The position numbers and the translations under genes were made by a program. Positions 56,226-64,000 of a stretch of 64,000 nt of DNA are shown here, one piece after another; positions within the stretch are counted from its first letter, which is position 1, and every line of letters begins with the position of its first letter. The notes beneath the pieces were generated by a model, which was not told where the DNA came from, searched no databases, and worked only from the letters and a program-made list of their open reading frames with translations. Source of the stretch: Bacillus massiliglaciei (GTDB lineage: Bacteria; Bacillota; Bacilli; Bacillales; DSM-1321); NCBI RefSeq assembly GCF_900098925.1, contig NZ_LT622359.1, forward strand, positions 153,391 to 217,390. The letters are read 5' to 3'.

Positions 56226-56424
56226 TTAATAAGCAGTCCATCCACCATCTGCGGCAATGACTTGTCCATTTATGAAGCTTGCTTCTTCAGATCCTAAGAA
56301 GACAGCGAGTTTGGCAATTTCCTCCGGCTGGCCGGCCCTTGGGTTAATAGCCAGTCCCAATGATTGGCGTCCAGCTCCAAATTCGCTTACATTGGTCATG
56401 GTGGAACCAATGTTTGTGATGACA
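56226..56424 (-). pseudogene. C-terminal remnant of a short-chain dehydrogenase/reductase
   Basis: From right to left the frame reads [18 protein letters not shown] ... [39 protein letters not shown], the last third of an SDR (the [23 protein letters not shown] block). The Rossmann and catalytic Tyr-x-x-x-Lys parts are missing. Upstream it abruptly becomes the antisense of a TetR gene, so it is a deletion product. Confidence 0.8.
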
Positions 56425-56897
56425 TATCGGAAATTTGCAGAAAGGCGAAGATCAATCGAGGTACATTCTATCTGCATTATAATCAGGTAGAGGACTTATT
56501 TGAGGAATATTTTAAAGAGATAACAGCGGATTTAGCAAGTTCCTATCAAGAGCCATACCGACATGTTCCCGTGTTGAAAACAAGCGAATTAGACCCTTCT
56601 ACTATTCAGATTTTTCATCATATCGAGAACTACAAGCCATTCTACCGAATAATCTTTTCCAAACAAGTGCCCTTAATGTATTACTATTTATTATTTGAAG
56701 AAATCAAACAGCTGCTGCTTCATGATCATGAAGCTTCGAATAAAAAAACAGCCATAAATCATGAGCTGCTTTGTGCCTACCAGGCCAATGCGATGATCGG
56801 CATGATCATTGACTGGTATCAGCATGATTTTTCTTATAGTGCCGGCTATTTAAATAACCAGCTCGTCCAATTCTTGAATTTGAAATCGGATTCCTGA
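56421..56897 (+). pseudogene. TetR-family regulator missing its N-terminus
   Basis: From about 56424 the frame reads [30 protein letters not shown], i.e. helix 2 onward of a TetR HTH. The first helix (about 25-30 residues) and the start are absent and are replaced by antisense SDR sequence (the frame remains open from 56364). The C-terminal ligand domain is intact. DNA binding is probably lost. Confidence 0.72.
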
Positions 56898-56926
56898 CTT
56901 GGAACAGTGCTCTTCAAAAGAAAGAA

Positions 56927-56947
56927 CAGCTCCTTTACCGGGAGCTG
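56927..56947 (-). terminator. Possible terminator of the gtaB operon
   Basis: CAGCTCC / GGAGCTG, loop TTTACCG, with a TTCTTTC-rich tail on the minus strand. 50 bases after the gtaB stop. Confidence 0.45.
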
Positions 56948-56997
56948 ATAGGGACTGATCAATATAAACATCAAAGGTGAAATACCGGGTGCCGGGT

Positions 56998-57882
56998 TTA
57001 GATTAAGACATTCTTATTATGATTCACGATTTCTTTTAGATAATCGATAATTTCATCTCGAATTTCTTCGTGCTGAAGGGCAAAATCGATCGTTGTTTTC
57101 ACAAACCCGATTTTCTCACCGACATCATAGCGTTTTCCTTCAAAATCATAGGCGAAGACCGGCTGGTGCTGATTTAATTTCTGAATGGCGTCTGTCAGTT
57201 GAATTTCTCCGCCTGCACCTGATTCTTGTGTGTCTAAAAACTCAAAAATACCAGGGGTCAGAATATAGCGGCCCATAATGGCGAGATTGGAAGGAGCGGG
57301 ACCCTTAGGCTTTTCCACCAAATTGCTTACAGCATATCGCCTTTCGTTCTGGGCATGGGTCTGAATGATTCCATACCGGTGTGTTTCCTCATCTGGAATG
57401 GATTGAACACCTATGACAGAGGAGCCTGTCTCTTCATATACTTCCATCAGCTGCTTTAAACAAGGTGTATCGCTTTGAACGATATCATCCCCAAGAAGGA
57501 CAGCAAAGGGCTCGTTCCCAATAAAGTTACGTGCACACCATACAGCGTGTCCGAGACCTTTTGCTTCTTTTTGGCGAATATAATGGATATCTGCTAAATT
57601 AGTTGAATAACGCACCTTATCAAGCAGTTCCCATTTCCCTTTTGCCAGTAAATTTTGTTCCAGCTCAGGGGCAAAGTCAAAATGGTCTTCGATCGCTCTT
57701 TTGCCTTTTCCTGTGACAATAATAATTTCTTCAATTCCTGAAGAAACAGCTTCTTCCACGATATACTGAATGGTTGGTTTATCGATAATCGGCAGCATTT
57801 CTTTTGGCTGAGCTTTGGTTGCCGGCAGAAATCTAGTTCCGAAGCCTGCCGCCGGAATGATCGCTTTTCTGATTTTTTTCAT
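56998..57882 (-). CDS. gtaB: UTP-glucose-1-phosphate uridylyltransferase
   Basis: 294 residues from ATG at 57882 (AAGGAGGATTTT upstream); the longer frame from 57936 is not supported. [46 protein letters not shown] is the nucleotide-binding start of GalU/Gta[22 protein letters not shown] and [14 protein letters not shown] are further hallmarks. It makes UDP-glucose for polysaccharides. It follows the GT2 gene by 23 bases, so the pair is co-transcribed. Confidence 0.94.
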   Translation of the reverse strand: MKKIRKAIIPAAGFGTRFLPATKAQPKEMLPIIDKPTIQYIVEEAVSSGIEEIIIVTGKGKRAIEDHFDFAPELEQNLLAKGKWELLDKVRYSTNLADIHYIRQKEAKGLGHAVWCARNFIGNEPFAVLLGDDIVQSDTPCLKQLMEVYEETGSSVIGVQSIPDEETHRYGIIQTHAQNERRYAVSNLVEKPKGPAPSNLAIMGRYILTPGIFEFLDTQESGAGGEIQLTDAIQKLNQHQPVFAYDFEGKRYDVGEKIGFVKTTIDFALQHEEIRDEIIDYLKEIVNHNKNVLI

Positions 57883-57905
57883 AAAATCCTCCTTATGCGG
57901 CTTTG

Positions 57906-59444
57906 TTAAGCGGTGTGTCTGCCTCGCAAAGTCCAAATTTGGTAGAGCATAACTGCTGAAGAATAAATAGTTAAATACGTAAGCATGACCCAGCCGGTCT
58001 GTAGGTAAGGGGAGAAGGCAAGCTGAACCGGTTCACTTGTTAAGAAATCCCTGTAATGGATGCAGCCGAAAACGCCTGCAGCGATTAAAAGGATGGCGAA
58101 GATGCTTCCTTCAAGAAGTTTGCTCCGTGTGTTCCCTTTTTCTGCATTATATTGAATTGCCCATCCGTCTTTCTTCGTTGCTGACAATTTTCCAAGCCAG
58201 ACATTCACGAAGGTTATCAAGTTCACCCATAAGTAGATTTCCGGACTGATAAGCAAAGCTGCCAATACGACATCTATTCCTCGGTGCATAGGGGTTTTGA
58301 GGGCAAGCATAGTATTTAATAATGAGGCTAACACGACTGGTGTGATCCATATCCAGGACCAGTGGAACTGATCGGTTGCAATCGCGGCTAATAATAAGGC
58401 GACGAACAGCACGCGTACTGTAAGATCGATGAACATCTTAATTTGAGAACGCCATATTTTTCCTCTGTGGTTTGATTTAACATCGATATCCCGATTCGTA
58501 AGCAATTCAACCGTCCCTGACTGCCATTTATTCCGCTGTTGTCTAAAAGTATGGTAGGAACGCATCGCATCCACAAAACAGCGGGCGGTTGGGCTGATCA
58601 GTGTCTTCCATTTTGATTTTTGAATTTGCCAGGTCAACAGCATATCTTCTACATCGCTTTCATCCTGCCAGGGACCATCCAGCTTATTGACCTCGATAAT
58701 GTCCTGCAGGGCTTCCGGGCGGAATAATGTAGCCTGTCCTCCAAGTACATAGGTGCTTCCTCCTCTGTATTGAAGATCCAGCAGCCAGCTGGCCATGTCC
58801 TGTTTTTGCTGATGTGTCCACCACCTTGAAATGGGTCCCCCATATTCACCGCTGCGAATTTTCTCTTCATAGTACACATCGTCTTTGGAAATCAGGCTCT
58901 TCTTTTTCGGCATTCTCATTGTATATTTCGCCATCACTCCGCCGATGTTGCGGGAACTCATTAGACCTTCCCACAGACTGGTCAGGGCATCTGGGGCAAG
59001 TCTGCTGTCGGCATCCATGCCAAGCACAGCCTTAACTGAATGTTTATAGTATTCCTGATAGATGGTCGGTTTTTTATCATACAGATCTAAAGGGTCCCCA
59101 TAAATGCTTTTCCATGCAGCATTTAAGGCGCCGACTTTCCGATGTTTATTATTTTCTGTTGTCAAAACCTTTAGCTTTAACCCAAATTCTTCGCCAGCTG
59201 CCAAGGCGGCTTCCTCCGTACGGTCTGTACAGTTATCGGCCACAACAAGGACATCAAGTTCCACATCCTTGGGCAGGGATTGGTCCGCTAACCCGGCTAA
59301 GCAATTGCGAATAGACTTCTCTTCATTATGAGCCGGAATGAAAGCGACAATTCTCGGTTTCATATATGTATGCCTGACAGCGGAGACATTCAAACCATTC
59401 GAAATAAAGGAGGTTTCATTCTCCCGGACTACTACATTCTCCAT
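57906..59444 (-). CDS. Membrane glycosyltransferase, family GT2
   Basis: 512 residues. A cytosolic GT-A domain (about 28-330) with [26 protein letters not shown] (DxD-like), [25 protein letters not shown] (the ED motif) and a QxxRW-like QQRNKW at about 305-312. Four or five helices follow (about 340-500). This is the arrangement of processive synthases such as those for cellulose, hyaluronan or poly-N-acetylglucosamine, though the QxxRW motif is altered. RBS GGAGGGTGAGGA. Co-transcribed with gtaB; SinR homologue is divergent. Confidence 0.83.
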   Translation of the reverse strand: MENVVVRENETSFISNGLNVSAVRHTYMKPRIVAFIPAHNEEKSIRNCLAGLADQSLPKDVELDVLVVADNCTDRTEEAALAAGEEFGLKLKVLTTENNKHRKVGALNAAWKSIYGDPLDLYDKKPTIYQEYYKHSVKAVLGMDADSRLAPDALTSLWEGLMSSRNIGGVMAKYTMRMPKKKSLISKDDVYYEEKIRSGEYGGPISRWWTHQQKQDMASWLLDLQYRGGSTYVLGGQATLFRPEALQDIIEVNKLDGPWQDESDVEDMLLTWQIQKSKWKTLISPTARCFVDAMRSYHTFRQQRNKWQSGTVELLTNRDIDVKSNHRGKIWRSQIKMFIDLTVRVLFVALLLAAIATDQFHWSWIWITPVVLASLLNTMLALKTPMHRGIDVVLAALLISPEIYLWVNLITFVNVWLGKLSATKKDGWAIQYNAEKGNTRSKLLEGSIFAILLIAAGVFGCIHYRDFLTSEPVQLAFSPYLQTGWVMLTYLTIYSSAVMLYQIWTLRGRHTA

Positions 59445-59551
59445 TCCTCACCCTCCATAAAAAATCCTCCATTTCTTACCGCTATTCATGCAGCGGCGTT
59501 ACCCTGCTTTTCTCTTTAATATCTTAAAGTTCCCTCCTTTTTCGTATTTTT

Positions 59552-59567
59552 GTTCTTTTTATAGAAC
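59552..59567. promoter_or_regulatory. Inverted GTTCT pair, SinR-box-like
   Basis: GTTCT-TTTTAT-AGAAC. The B. subtilis SinR operator is GTTCTYT, often inverted. About 108 bases upstream of the glycosyltransferase start. Confidence 0.5.
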
Positions 59568-59697
59568 ACTTAAGGAAAGTATAGGGCGAAATGAGGAAAT
59601 TGAAAAATCTGAAAATTAGTCAAATATTACCAATATCAAATAAAAAAGAGGCATTCTCTCTTATTCTCTTCCATTTCCGCACCATTTTGTATTTTAT

Positions 59698-59716
59698 AAA
59701 GAATTAATTGTTCTTT
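59698..59716. promoter_or_regulatory. Inverted TTCTTT pair, SinR-box-like
   Basis: AAAGAA-TTAATTG-TTCTTT, including GTTCTTT at 59710. About 43 bases upstream of the SinR-like start. Confidence 0.5.
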
Positions 59717-59758
59717 ATAATGAATTAATGTATTCAATATAGTGTAAGGAGAAGGGGT

Positions 59759-60106
59759 ATGATAGGAGAAAAAATTAAAGAGTTACGAGAGAAAAGAGGG
59801 TATTCTCTTTCAAAGCTGGCGCAAATGGCCGATGTCTCAAAGTCCTATCTTAGCCAGATTGAGAGGGGACTGAAAAACAATCCGTCTGTGCAGTTTTTAG
59901 AAAAGGTATCCGTTCCTTTAAAAATCAGTGCAGAGGACTTGCTGGCAGCGGACAAACAGCATGGCTGTTTGTCTAAAGAGCTGGATGCCGAGTGGAAAAG
60001 GCTGATCGAACAGGCTGTTAAAGCAGGAATGAAAAAAGAAGATTTCCGGGAATACCGAAATTATCTACAGTATCAAAATTGGCGGAAAGATCAATTGGGA
60101 AAATGA
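59759..60106 (+). CDS. sinR: SinR-like XRE regulator
   Basis: 115 residues, collinear with B. subtilis SinR: MIGEKIKELREKRGYSLSKLAQMADVSKSYLSQIERGLKNNPSVQFLEKVSVPL, then LDAEWKRLIEQAVKAGMKKEDFREYRNYLQYQNWRK (the SinI/SlrR interaction and tetramer region). SinR represses biofilm matrix genes. No sinI lies beside it here; instead a glycosyltransferase operon is divergent. RBS AAGGAGAAGGGG. SlrR or another SinR paralogue is an alternative name. Confidence 0.88.
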   Translation: MIGEKIKELREKRGYSLSKLAQMADVSKSYLSQIERGLKNNPSVQFLEKVSVPLKISAEDLLAADKQHGCLSKELDAEWKRLIEQAVKAGMKKEDFREYRNYLQYQNWRKDQLGK

Positions 60107-60139
60107 AGAGGATGCGAAGGGTCGATTGTAATATTAAAA

Positions 60140-60163
60140 ACTCCCTCCTTTCTGAGAGGGAGC
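60140..60163 (-). terminator. Terminator of the AlkD-like gene
   Basis: CTCCCTC / GAGGGAG around CTTTCTGA; the T tract (TTTTTAAT) is on the minus strand. Confidence 0.78.
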
Positions 60164-60175
60164 TGGGACCATTGT

Positions 60176-60856
60176 TTATGACAGGTGTTTTAAAGCTTCG
60201 CGCCTGGTGAGGGGTTTGAGGCTATGGCGGGAAACGAATGAAATAACAAAGTCAGGGTTTGTTTTGGCATATTCCCGCAATATCCAGCCAATAGCTTTTT
60301 GGATGAAAAATTCATCGCTGTCCGCTCTTCTTAAAATAAAGCGGGTGAGACGTTCTTCATCCGCCTTTACTTTATATTTCAGCTGAAAAAGGATTGCAGA
60401 CCTTTGCAGCCAAATGTTTTCGCTTTCAATCCAATGATCTGCATACTCTGGAATCAGTTCAGGATAATTCTGAAAAAGGGATCCTATGATGTGAGGAGAA
60501 AGGACATCGATGGTATCCCACCAAGACTTCATTACGATCAATTCAGTCAGCCAGGGCATTTCATCTGGACCAAGACGATTCTTCATTTTTCCGAGAATAT
60601 CGAGAGCTGCCTGCTGGTATTCTCTTTCCGGCAGTTGCCACAGAACGAGGACCACTTCTTTCAACTGTTCTTTAGCAGGCAATCCGCAGTCTTTCAGAAA
60701 CTGGTTTGTCAGCTTTCTTCTGACGGGAGTCCGTATGCCTAAAAATTCAAACTGATTTCGTAAATATTTTTTTGACCATTTTGCTTGCTGTTCATTTGTA
60801 TAGGCTGAATAACGATTTGTGAGTTCTTCAATATAAGTTTTAGGATTTGTCTGCAT
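60176..60856 (-). CDS. DNA alkylation repair protein (AlkD-like HEAT repeats)
   Basis: 226 residues from ATG at 60856 (AGAAGGAA upstream); longer starts at 60877 and 60913 are possible. The block KKYLRNQFEFLGIRTPVRRKL, the WWDTIDVLSPHIIG segment and NIWLQRSAILFQLKYK are characteristic of PF08713, whose members are alpha-solenoid DNA glycosylases for 3-methyladenine or 7-methylguanine. Function in repair is inferred from family. Confidence 0.87.
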   Translation of the reverse strand: MQTNPKTYIEELTNRYSAYTNEQQAKWSKKYLRNQFEFLGIRTPVRRKLTNQFLKDCGLPAKEQLKEVVLVLWQLPEREYQQAALDILGKMKNRLGPDEMPWLTELIVMKSWWDTIDVLSPHIIGSLFQNYPELIPEYADHWIESENIWLQRSAILFQLKYKVKADEERLTRFILRRADSDEFFIQKAIGWILREYAKTNPDFVISFVSRHSLKPLTRREALKHLS

Positions 60857-60902
60857 GTGTAATTCCTTCTTTAACATGGATTCATGAGAAGCAATAAGAA
60901 AA

Positions 60903-60926
60903 GGGGTTACCATTTAGGGTAACCCC
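60903..60926 (-). terminator. Terminator of guaC
   Basis: GGGGTTACC / GGTAACCCC with T-rich tail on the minus strand, 20 bases after the guaC stop. Confidence 0.85.
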
Positions 60927-60945
60927 GATCATCCTATTATATAGA

Positions 60946-61929
60946 TTAGAATACTTTGTCGCCATTAAAGATGGAGTTCTTCACAATCACATAATCTACT
61001 GTCCGGATGGCTTCCAATTTGTCCCCGCCTGCATAAGAGATGGAAGACTGAAGGTCCTGTTCCATTTCAATTAATGTATCCTGAAGGGAACCTTTGTGTT
61101 CAACAAACATCTTTTTGCCTTCCACATTCTTTCTTTCGCCTTTTTGAAATTCAGAAGCGGAGCCAAAATACTCTTTATATAGTTTCCCGTCTTTCTCAAT
61201 CGTTTCTCCCGGAGATTCTTCATGCCCGGCAAACAGGGAGCCAATCATGACCATGGAAGCGCCGAATCTCACTGACTTTGCAATATCGCCATGCGTGCGG
61301 ATTCCGCCGTCTGCGATAATTGGCTTGCTTGCAGCCTTTGCACACCAGCGCAATGCAGCTAGCTGCCATCCGCCTGTTCCAAATCCAGTTTTGATTTTTG
61401 TAATGCATACTTTCCCGGGACCAATCCCAACTTTTGTTGCATCTGCACCGGCTCGTTCCAGGTCTCTTACTGCTTCGGGAGTTCCGACGTTTCCAGCAAT
61501 GACAAAACAGTCTGGCAAGAGACTTTTGATATGTTTGATCATTTCGATGACAGAATTGGAATGTCCATGGGCAATATCAATGGTGATATATTCAGGAACG
61601 AGATTTTCATCTGCCAATTGCTGGATGAAGCTGTATTCCTCTTCTTTAACTCCTACGCTGATGGATGCAATCAGTCCGCGCTTGTGCATATCTCTTATAA
61701 ATGCCTGGCGCTTTTCGGGCTGAAAACGATGCATGATGTAGAAATACCCATTTTCCGCTAAGTAAGCAGCAATATTCTCATCGATAATGGTTTGCATATT
61801 GGCTGGGACGACAGGAAGCCTGAATGTATGTTTTCCCAAAGCTACAGTTGTATCACACTCTGAACGGCTATCTACTATACATTTAGCCGGAATTAATTGA
61901 ATATCTTCGTAATCAAACACATTTTCCAT
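60946..61929 (-). CDS. guaC: GMP reductase
   Basis: 327 residues. Cytosolic TIM barrel of the IMPDH/GMPR family: [25 protein letters not shown], the catalytic Cys loop [33 protein letters not shown] and [12 protein letters not shown]. The absence of CBS domains and the length identify GMP reductase, not IMP dehydrogenase. It converts GMP to IMP with NADPH. Sigma-A promoter at 61993-62021. Confidence 0.95.
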   Translation of the reverse strand: MENVFDYEDIQLIPAKCIVDSRSECDTTVALGKHTFRLPVVPANMQTIIDENIAAYLAENGYFYIMHRFQPEKRQAFIRDMHKRGLIASISVGVKEEEYSFIQQLADENLVPEYITIDIAHGHSNSVIEMIKHIKSLLPDCFVIAGNVGTPEAVRDLERAGADATKVGIGPGKVCITKIKTGFGTGGWQLAALRWCAKAASKPIIADGGIRTHGDIAKSVRFGASMVMIGSLFAGHEESPGETIEKDGKLYKEYFGSASEFQKGERKNVEGKKMFVEHKGSLQDTLIEMEQDLQSSISYAGGDKLEAIRTVDYVIVKNSIFNGDKVF

Positions 61930-61992
61930 GTATTACACCCCTAAAAGCGAATATTTTAATATAATTTATTTAAAAACGTTCGACCCATTGGT

Positions 61993-62021
61993 AATTTACC
62001 TTATTTTTAGATGGATGTCAA
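61993..62021 (-). promoter_or_regulatory. Sigma-A promoter of guaC
   Basis: TTGACA and TAAATT on the minus strand with 17-base spacing, about 64 bases before the ATG. No purine riboswitch is seen in the leader. Confidence 0.75.
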
Positions 62022-62099
62022 AGTATTTAGTAATTTATATTGTAAGCGGTTGAAAGGAGAAGGGGGAAATGGAATGGAAGAGGAAAAAAATGAAAAGAA

Positions 62100-62137
62100 A
62101 AACAGGCATACCGCTAATTTTCAGCGTATGCCTGTTT
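62100..62137. terminator. Terminator-like hairpin and intron target
   Basis: AAACAGGCATAC / GTATGCCTGTTT, 12 bp, with inner CGCT/AGCG pairing. No gene in the window ends here; it probably serves a gene on the other strand beyond the intron. The second group II intron begins four bases after it. Confidence 0.7.
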
Positions 62138-62141
62138 CTGT

Positions 62142-64000
62142 GTGCGCCCGGCATGGGTGCAGTCTATAGGGTGAGAGTCCCGAACCATGAAGGCAGTAGT
62201 AATGGTTAGCTTAACGCAAGGGTGTCTGTGGTGACGCAGAATCTGAAGGAAGCGAGCGGCAAACCTCCGGTCTGAGGAACACGAACTTCATATAAGGCTA
62301 GGTACCATTGGATGAGTTTGCACAACAAAACGAAGTCCTTACTGCCGAAGGTGGTACAGAGTAAATGAAGCAGATAGATGGAGGGAAAGACTGTACTCTT
62401 ACCCGGGGAGGTCTGATTGGAACGCCAAGTTCCCTTGGTAACCTATCCAGCGATGGACAGCTGAACAATCAGAAGTCAGCCGAGGTCATAGTACCATTCC
62501 AACTCGAGATGGAATGGGAAGGACTGAACTATTAGGAAGAACGAGAACTAGGCATATAATTCCTGTATAGAAGCAGACAATCCGAAAGGACTTACTTGAA
62601 GGAGGAAGTGGTGAATTCCACAGGGGACTTCATGAGGGTGGAGCAGGAATAACATAATTAGATTTCTACGTTCACGTCGAAAGGAAATATCACATGTTAA
62701 TGGATCTGATTCTGTCACGGGAAAACTTAATAGAAGCACTTAAACGTGTGGAGAAGAACAAAGGGAGTCACGGCATAGATGGAATGTCCGTAAAATCCCT
62801 ACGAAGACATCTCTATGAGAACTGGGAAACTCTTTGTGATTCATTAAGGGAAGGTACCTATCAACCTAACCCAGTCCGTCGAGTCGAAATCCCGAAACCG
62901 AACGGTGGAGTAAGATTACTAGGAATACCTACCGTGACAGACCGGTTCATTCAACAGGCTATCGCCCAAGTTCTAACCCCACTTCTTGACCCAACCTTCT
63001 CAGAACATAGTTATGGGTTTAGACCAAATAGAAGAGGTCATGATGCGGTTCGTAAAGCAAGGGAATATATAAGTGAAGGTTATAGATGGGTGATTGACAT
63101 GGACTTGGAGAAATTCTTTGATAGAGTCAATCATGATAAGTTAATGGGGATATTAGCAAGTAGAATCCAAGACCGGCTGGTCTTGAAACTTATACGGAAA
63201 TATCTCCAAGCAGGAATTATGATGAATGGTGTAGTCTATGATGCAGAAGAAGGAACACCACAAGGAGGTCCACTGAGCCCCCTTCTTTCGAATATCCTTT
63301 TGGATAAACTTGATAAAGAGTTAGAAAGGAGAGGTCACAAGTTTGTCCGCTACGCCGATGATTGTAATATTTACATGAAATCGAAGAAAGCTGGAGAACG
63401 AGTGATGAACTCAATTACATGCTTTATTGAGCAGAAATTAAAGCTCAAAGTAAATAGAGAAAAGTCAGCAGTTGATCGCCCGTGGAAACGAAAGTTTCTT
63501 GGCTTTAGCTTTACGGTCAATAAGAAACCGAAGGTTCGAATAGCCAATGAAAGTATTAAAAGGTTTAAGGCTAAAATACGGGAGTTAACCTCCCGTTCTA
63601 AACAAATTCCTATGGAAGTTAGAATCGAGAAACTAAATCAATATCTAACGGGATGGTGTGGATATTTTGCATTGGCTGATACACCAAGTAAATTTAAAGA
63701 ATTTGATGAGTGGATTAGACGGAGACTCCGTATGCTTGAATGGAAACAATGGAAGAAACCGAGGACAAGAGTAAGAAAACTCAAAGGTCTAGGTGTCCCT
63801 GACCAAAAGGCATATGAATGGGGAAACTCCAGAAAGAAATATTGGAGAATAGCCTGTAGTCCAATCTTACACAAAACCCTCAATAACTTGTATTGGAGTC
63901 ACCGAGGGTTGAAAAGTTTATATAATCGATATGAATTTCTGCGTCAAACTTAATGGAACCGCCGTATACCGAACGGTACGTACGGTGGTGTGAGAGGTCG
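62142..64000 (+). mobile_element. Group II intron, probably class C, copy 2 (3' end outside the window)
   Basis: Same sequence as copy 1, offset by 17109 bases. I noticed only three differences: T/A at 45562 versus 62671, and two that change residues in the reverse transcriptase. Domain V is included, but the last bases of domain VI are cut by the window edge. It also follows a terminator hairpin. Confidence 0.85.
62694..63953 (+). CDS. ltrA: Group II intron reverse transcriptase/maturase, copy 2
   Basis: 419 residues, intact frame, catalytic YADD at 220-223. It differs from copy 1 by a Leu near residue 163 (CTG for CAG) and a Phe near residue 291 (TTT for CTT). Both copies being intact and nearly identical points to recent spread. 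Confidence 0.93.
   Translation: MLMDLILSRENLIEALKRVEKNKGSHGIDGMSVKSLRRHLYENWETLCDSLREGTYQPNPVRRVEIPKPNGGVRLLGIPTVTDRFIQQAIAQVLTPLLDPTFSEHSYGFRPNRRGHDAVRKAREYISEGYRWVIDMDLEKFFDRVNHDKLMGILASRIQDRLVLKLIRKYLQAGIMMNGVVYDAEEGTPQGGPLSPLLSNILLDKLDKELERRGHKFVRYADDCNIYMKSKKAGERVMNSITCFIEQKLKLKVNREKSAVDRPWKRKFLGFSFTVNKKPKVRIANESIKRFKAKIRELTSRSKQIPMEVRIEKLNQYLTGWCGYFALADTPSKFKEFDEWIRRRLRMLEWKQWKKPRTRVRKLKGLGVPDQKAYEWGNSRKKYWRIACSPILHKTLNNLYWSHRGLKSLYNRYEFLRQT

Larger units (their letters stand above)
59445..59758. other. Divergent intergenic region with GTTCT boxes
   Basis: 314 bases between the glycosyltransferase and the SinR homologue. It carries two inverted-repeat pairs described separately and further TTCTCT stretches near 59653-59670. 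Confidence 0.5.

Noticed and set aside
61930..62060. Purine riboswitch or cre near guaC
   Set aside because: The leader is too short for a purine aptamer, and TGTAAGCGGTTGAA near 62041 misses key cre positions and is upstream of the promoter.
1..64000. CRISPR array, tRNA, rRNA or prophage genes
   Set aside because: No regularly spaced repeats, no cloverleaf-like sequences noticed and no structural phage genes were found.

Overview
The window looks like the chromosome of a low-to-moderate GC Bacillaceae (Bacillus sensu lato, for example a Cytobacillus or Mesobacillus relative). The evidence is strong AGGAGG-type ribosome binding sites, frequent TTG/GTG starts, sigma-A promoters and genes close to Bacillus subtilis families (RbsR-K-D-A-C-B, BmrA, OhrR, SinR, YfkO, YcgT/YumC, YwrD, DppA, GuaC). 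No rRNA, tRNA, CRISPR array or prophage is seen.

Layout. 1-9.1 kb: a truncated amidohydrolase gene, divergent from an eight-gene peptide operon (Lrp-type regulator, M42 aminopeptidase, DppA-type D-aminopeptidase, ABC dipeptide importer). 9.2-12 kb: a DUF3899-like protein, a BCCT transporter and a conserved hypothetical protein. 12.1-16.6 kb: a complete BceRS-BceAB antimicrobial-peptide detoxification module with a putative BceR palindrome in front of bceA. 16.9-18.4 kb: the C-terminal remnant of a subtilisin/LanP-like protease and an M50-like membrane protease. 18.5-20.1 kb: an esterase and an OhrR-type regulator sharing a divergent promoter region with operator-like palindromes. 20.4-23.8 kb: a luciferase-like flavin oxidoreductase, a membrane XRE protein, a lipoprotein and a decayed DUF4352-like lipoprotein gene. 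24-29.7 kb: the complete ribose operon rbsRKDACB with a cre. 30-37.1 kb: a second peptide ABC importer followed by a YwrD-type gamma-glutamyltransferase, suggesting import and hydrolysis of gamma-glutamyl peptides.

37.4-44.98 kb: two convergent MFS transporters separated by a composite IS1182-family structure, then a MetE-core-like methyltransferase and a divergent LysR regulator. 45.0-46.9 kb: a group II intron, probably class C, with a second nearly identical copy at 62.1 kb running off the window. 46.9-51.1 kb: nitroreductase and ferredoxin reductase genes with Fur-box-like sites upstream, a frameshifted fragment and an NCS1 permease. 51.2-54.7 kb: a BmrA-like exporter in an operon with an HssRS-like two-component system; its promoter carries a direct repeat resembling the staphylococcal HssR heme-response box. 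54.9-62.1 kb: a GrpB-family protein, an ECF S component, a deletion-fused SDR/TetR remnant, GtaB plus a membrane GT2 glycosyltransferase next to a SinR homologue with GTTCT boxes between them, an AlkD-like protein and GMP reductase.

The window reads as nutrient scavenging (peptides, ribose, gamma-glutamyl compounds, nucleobases), envelope and toxic-compound defence (Bce module, BmrA/Hss-like system, OhrR), and several sites of mobile-element insertion and gene decay. I found no wholly new system. The most interesting candidates are the HssR-type exporter circuit, the IS1182 composite in a duplicated terminator hairpin, and the SinR-linked glycosyltransferase locus.
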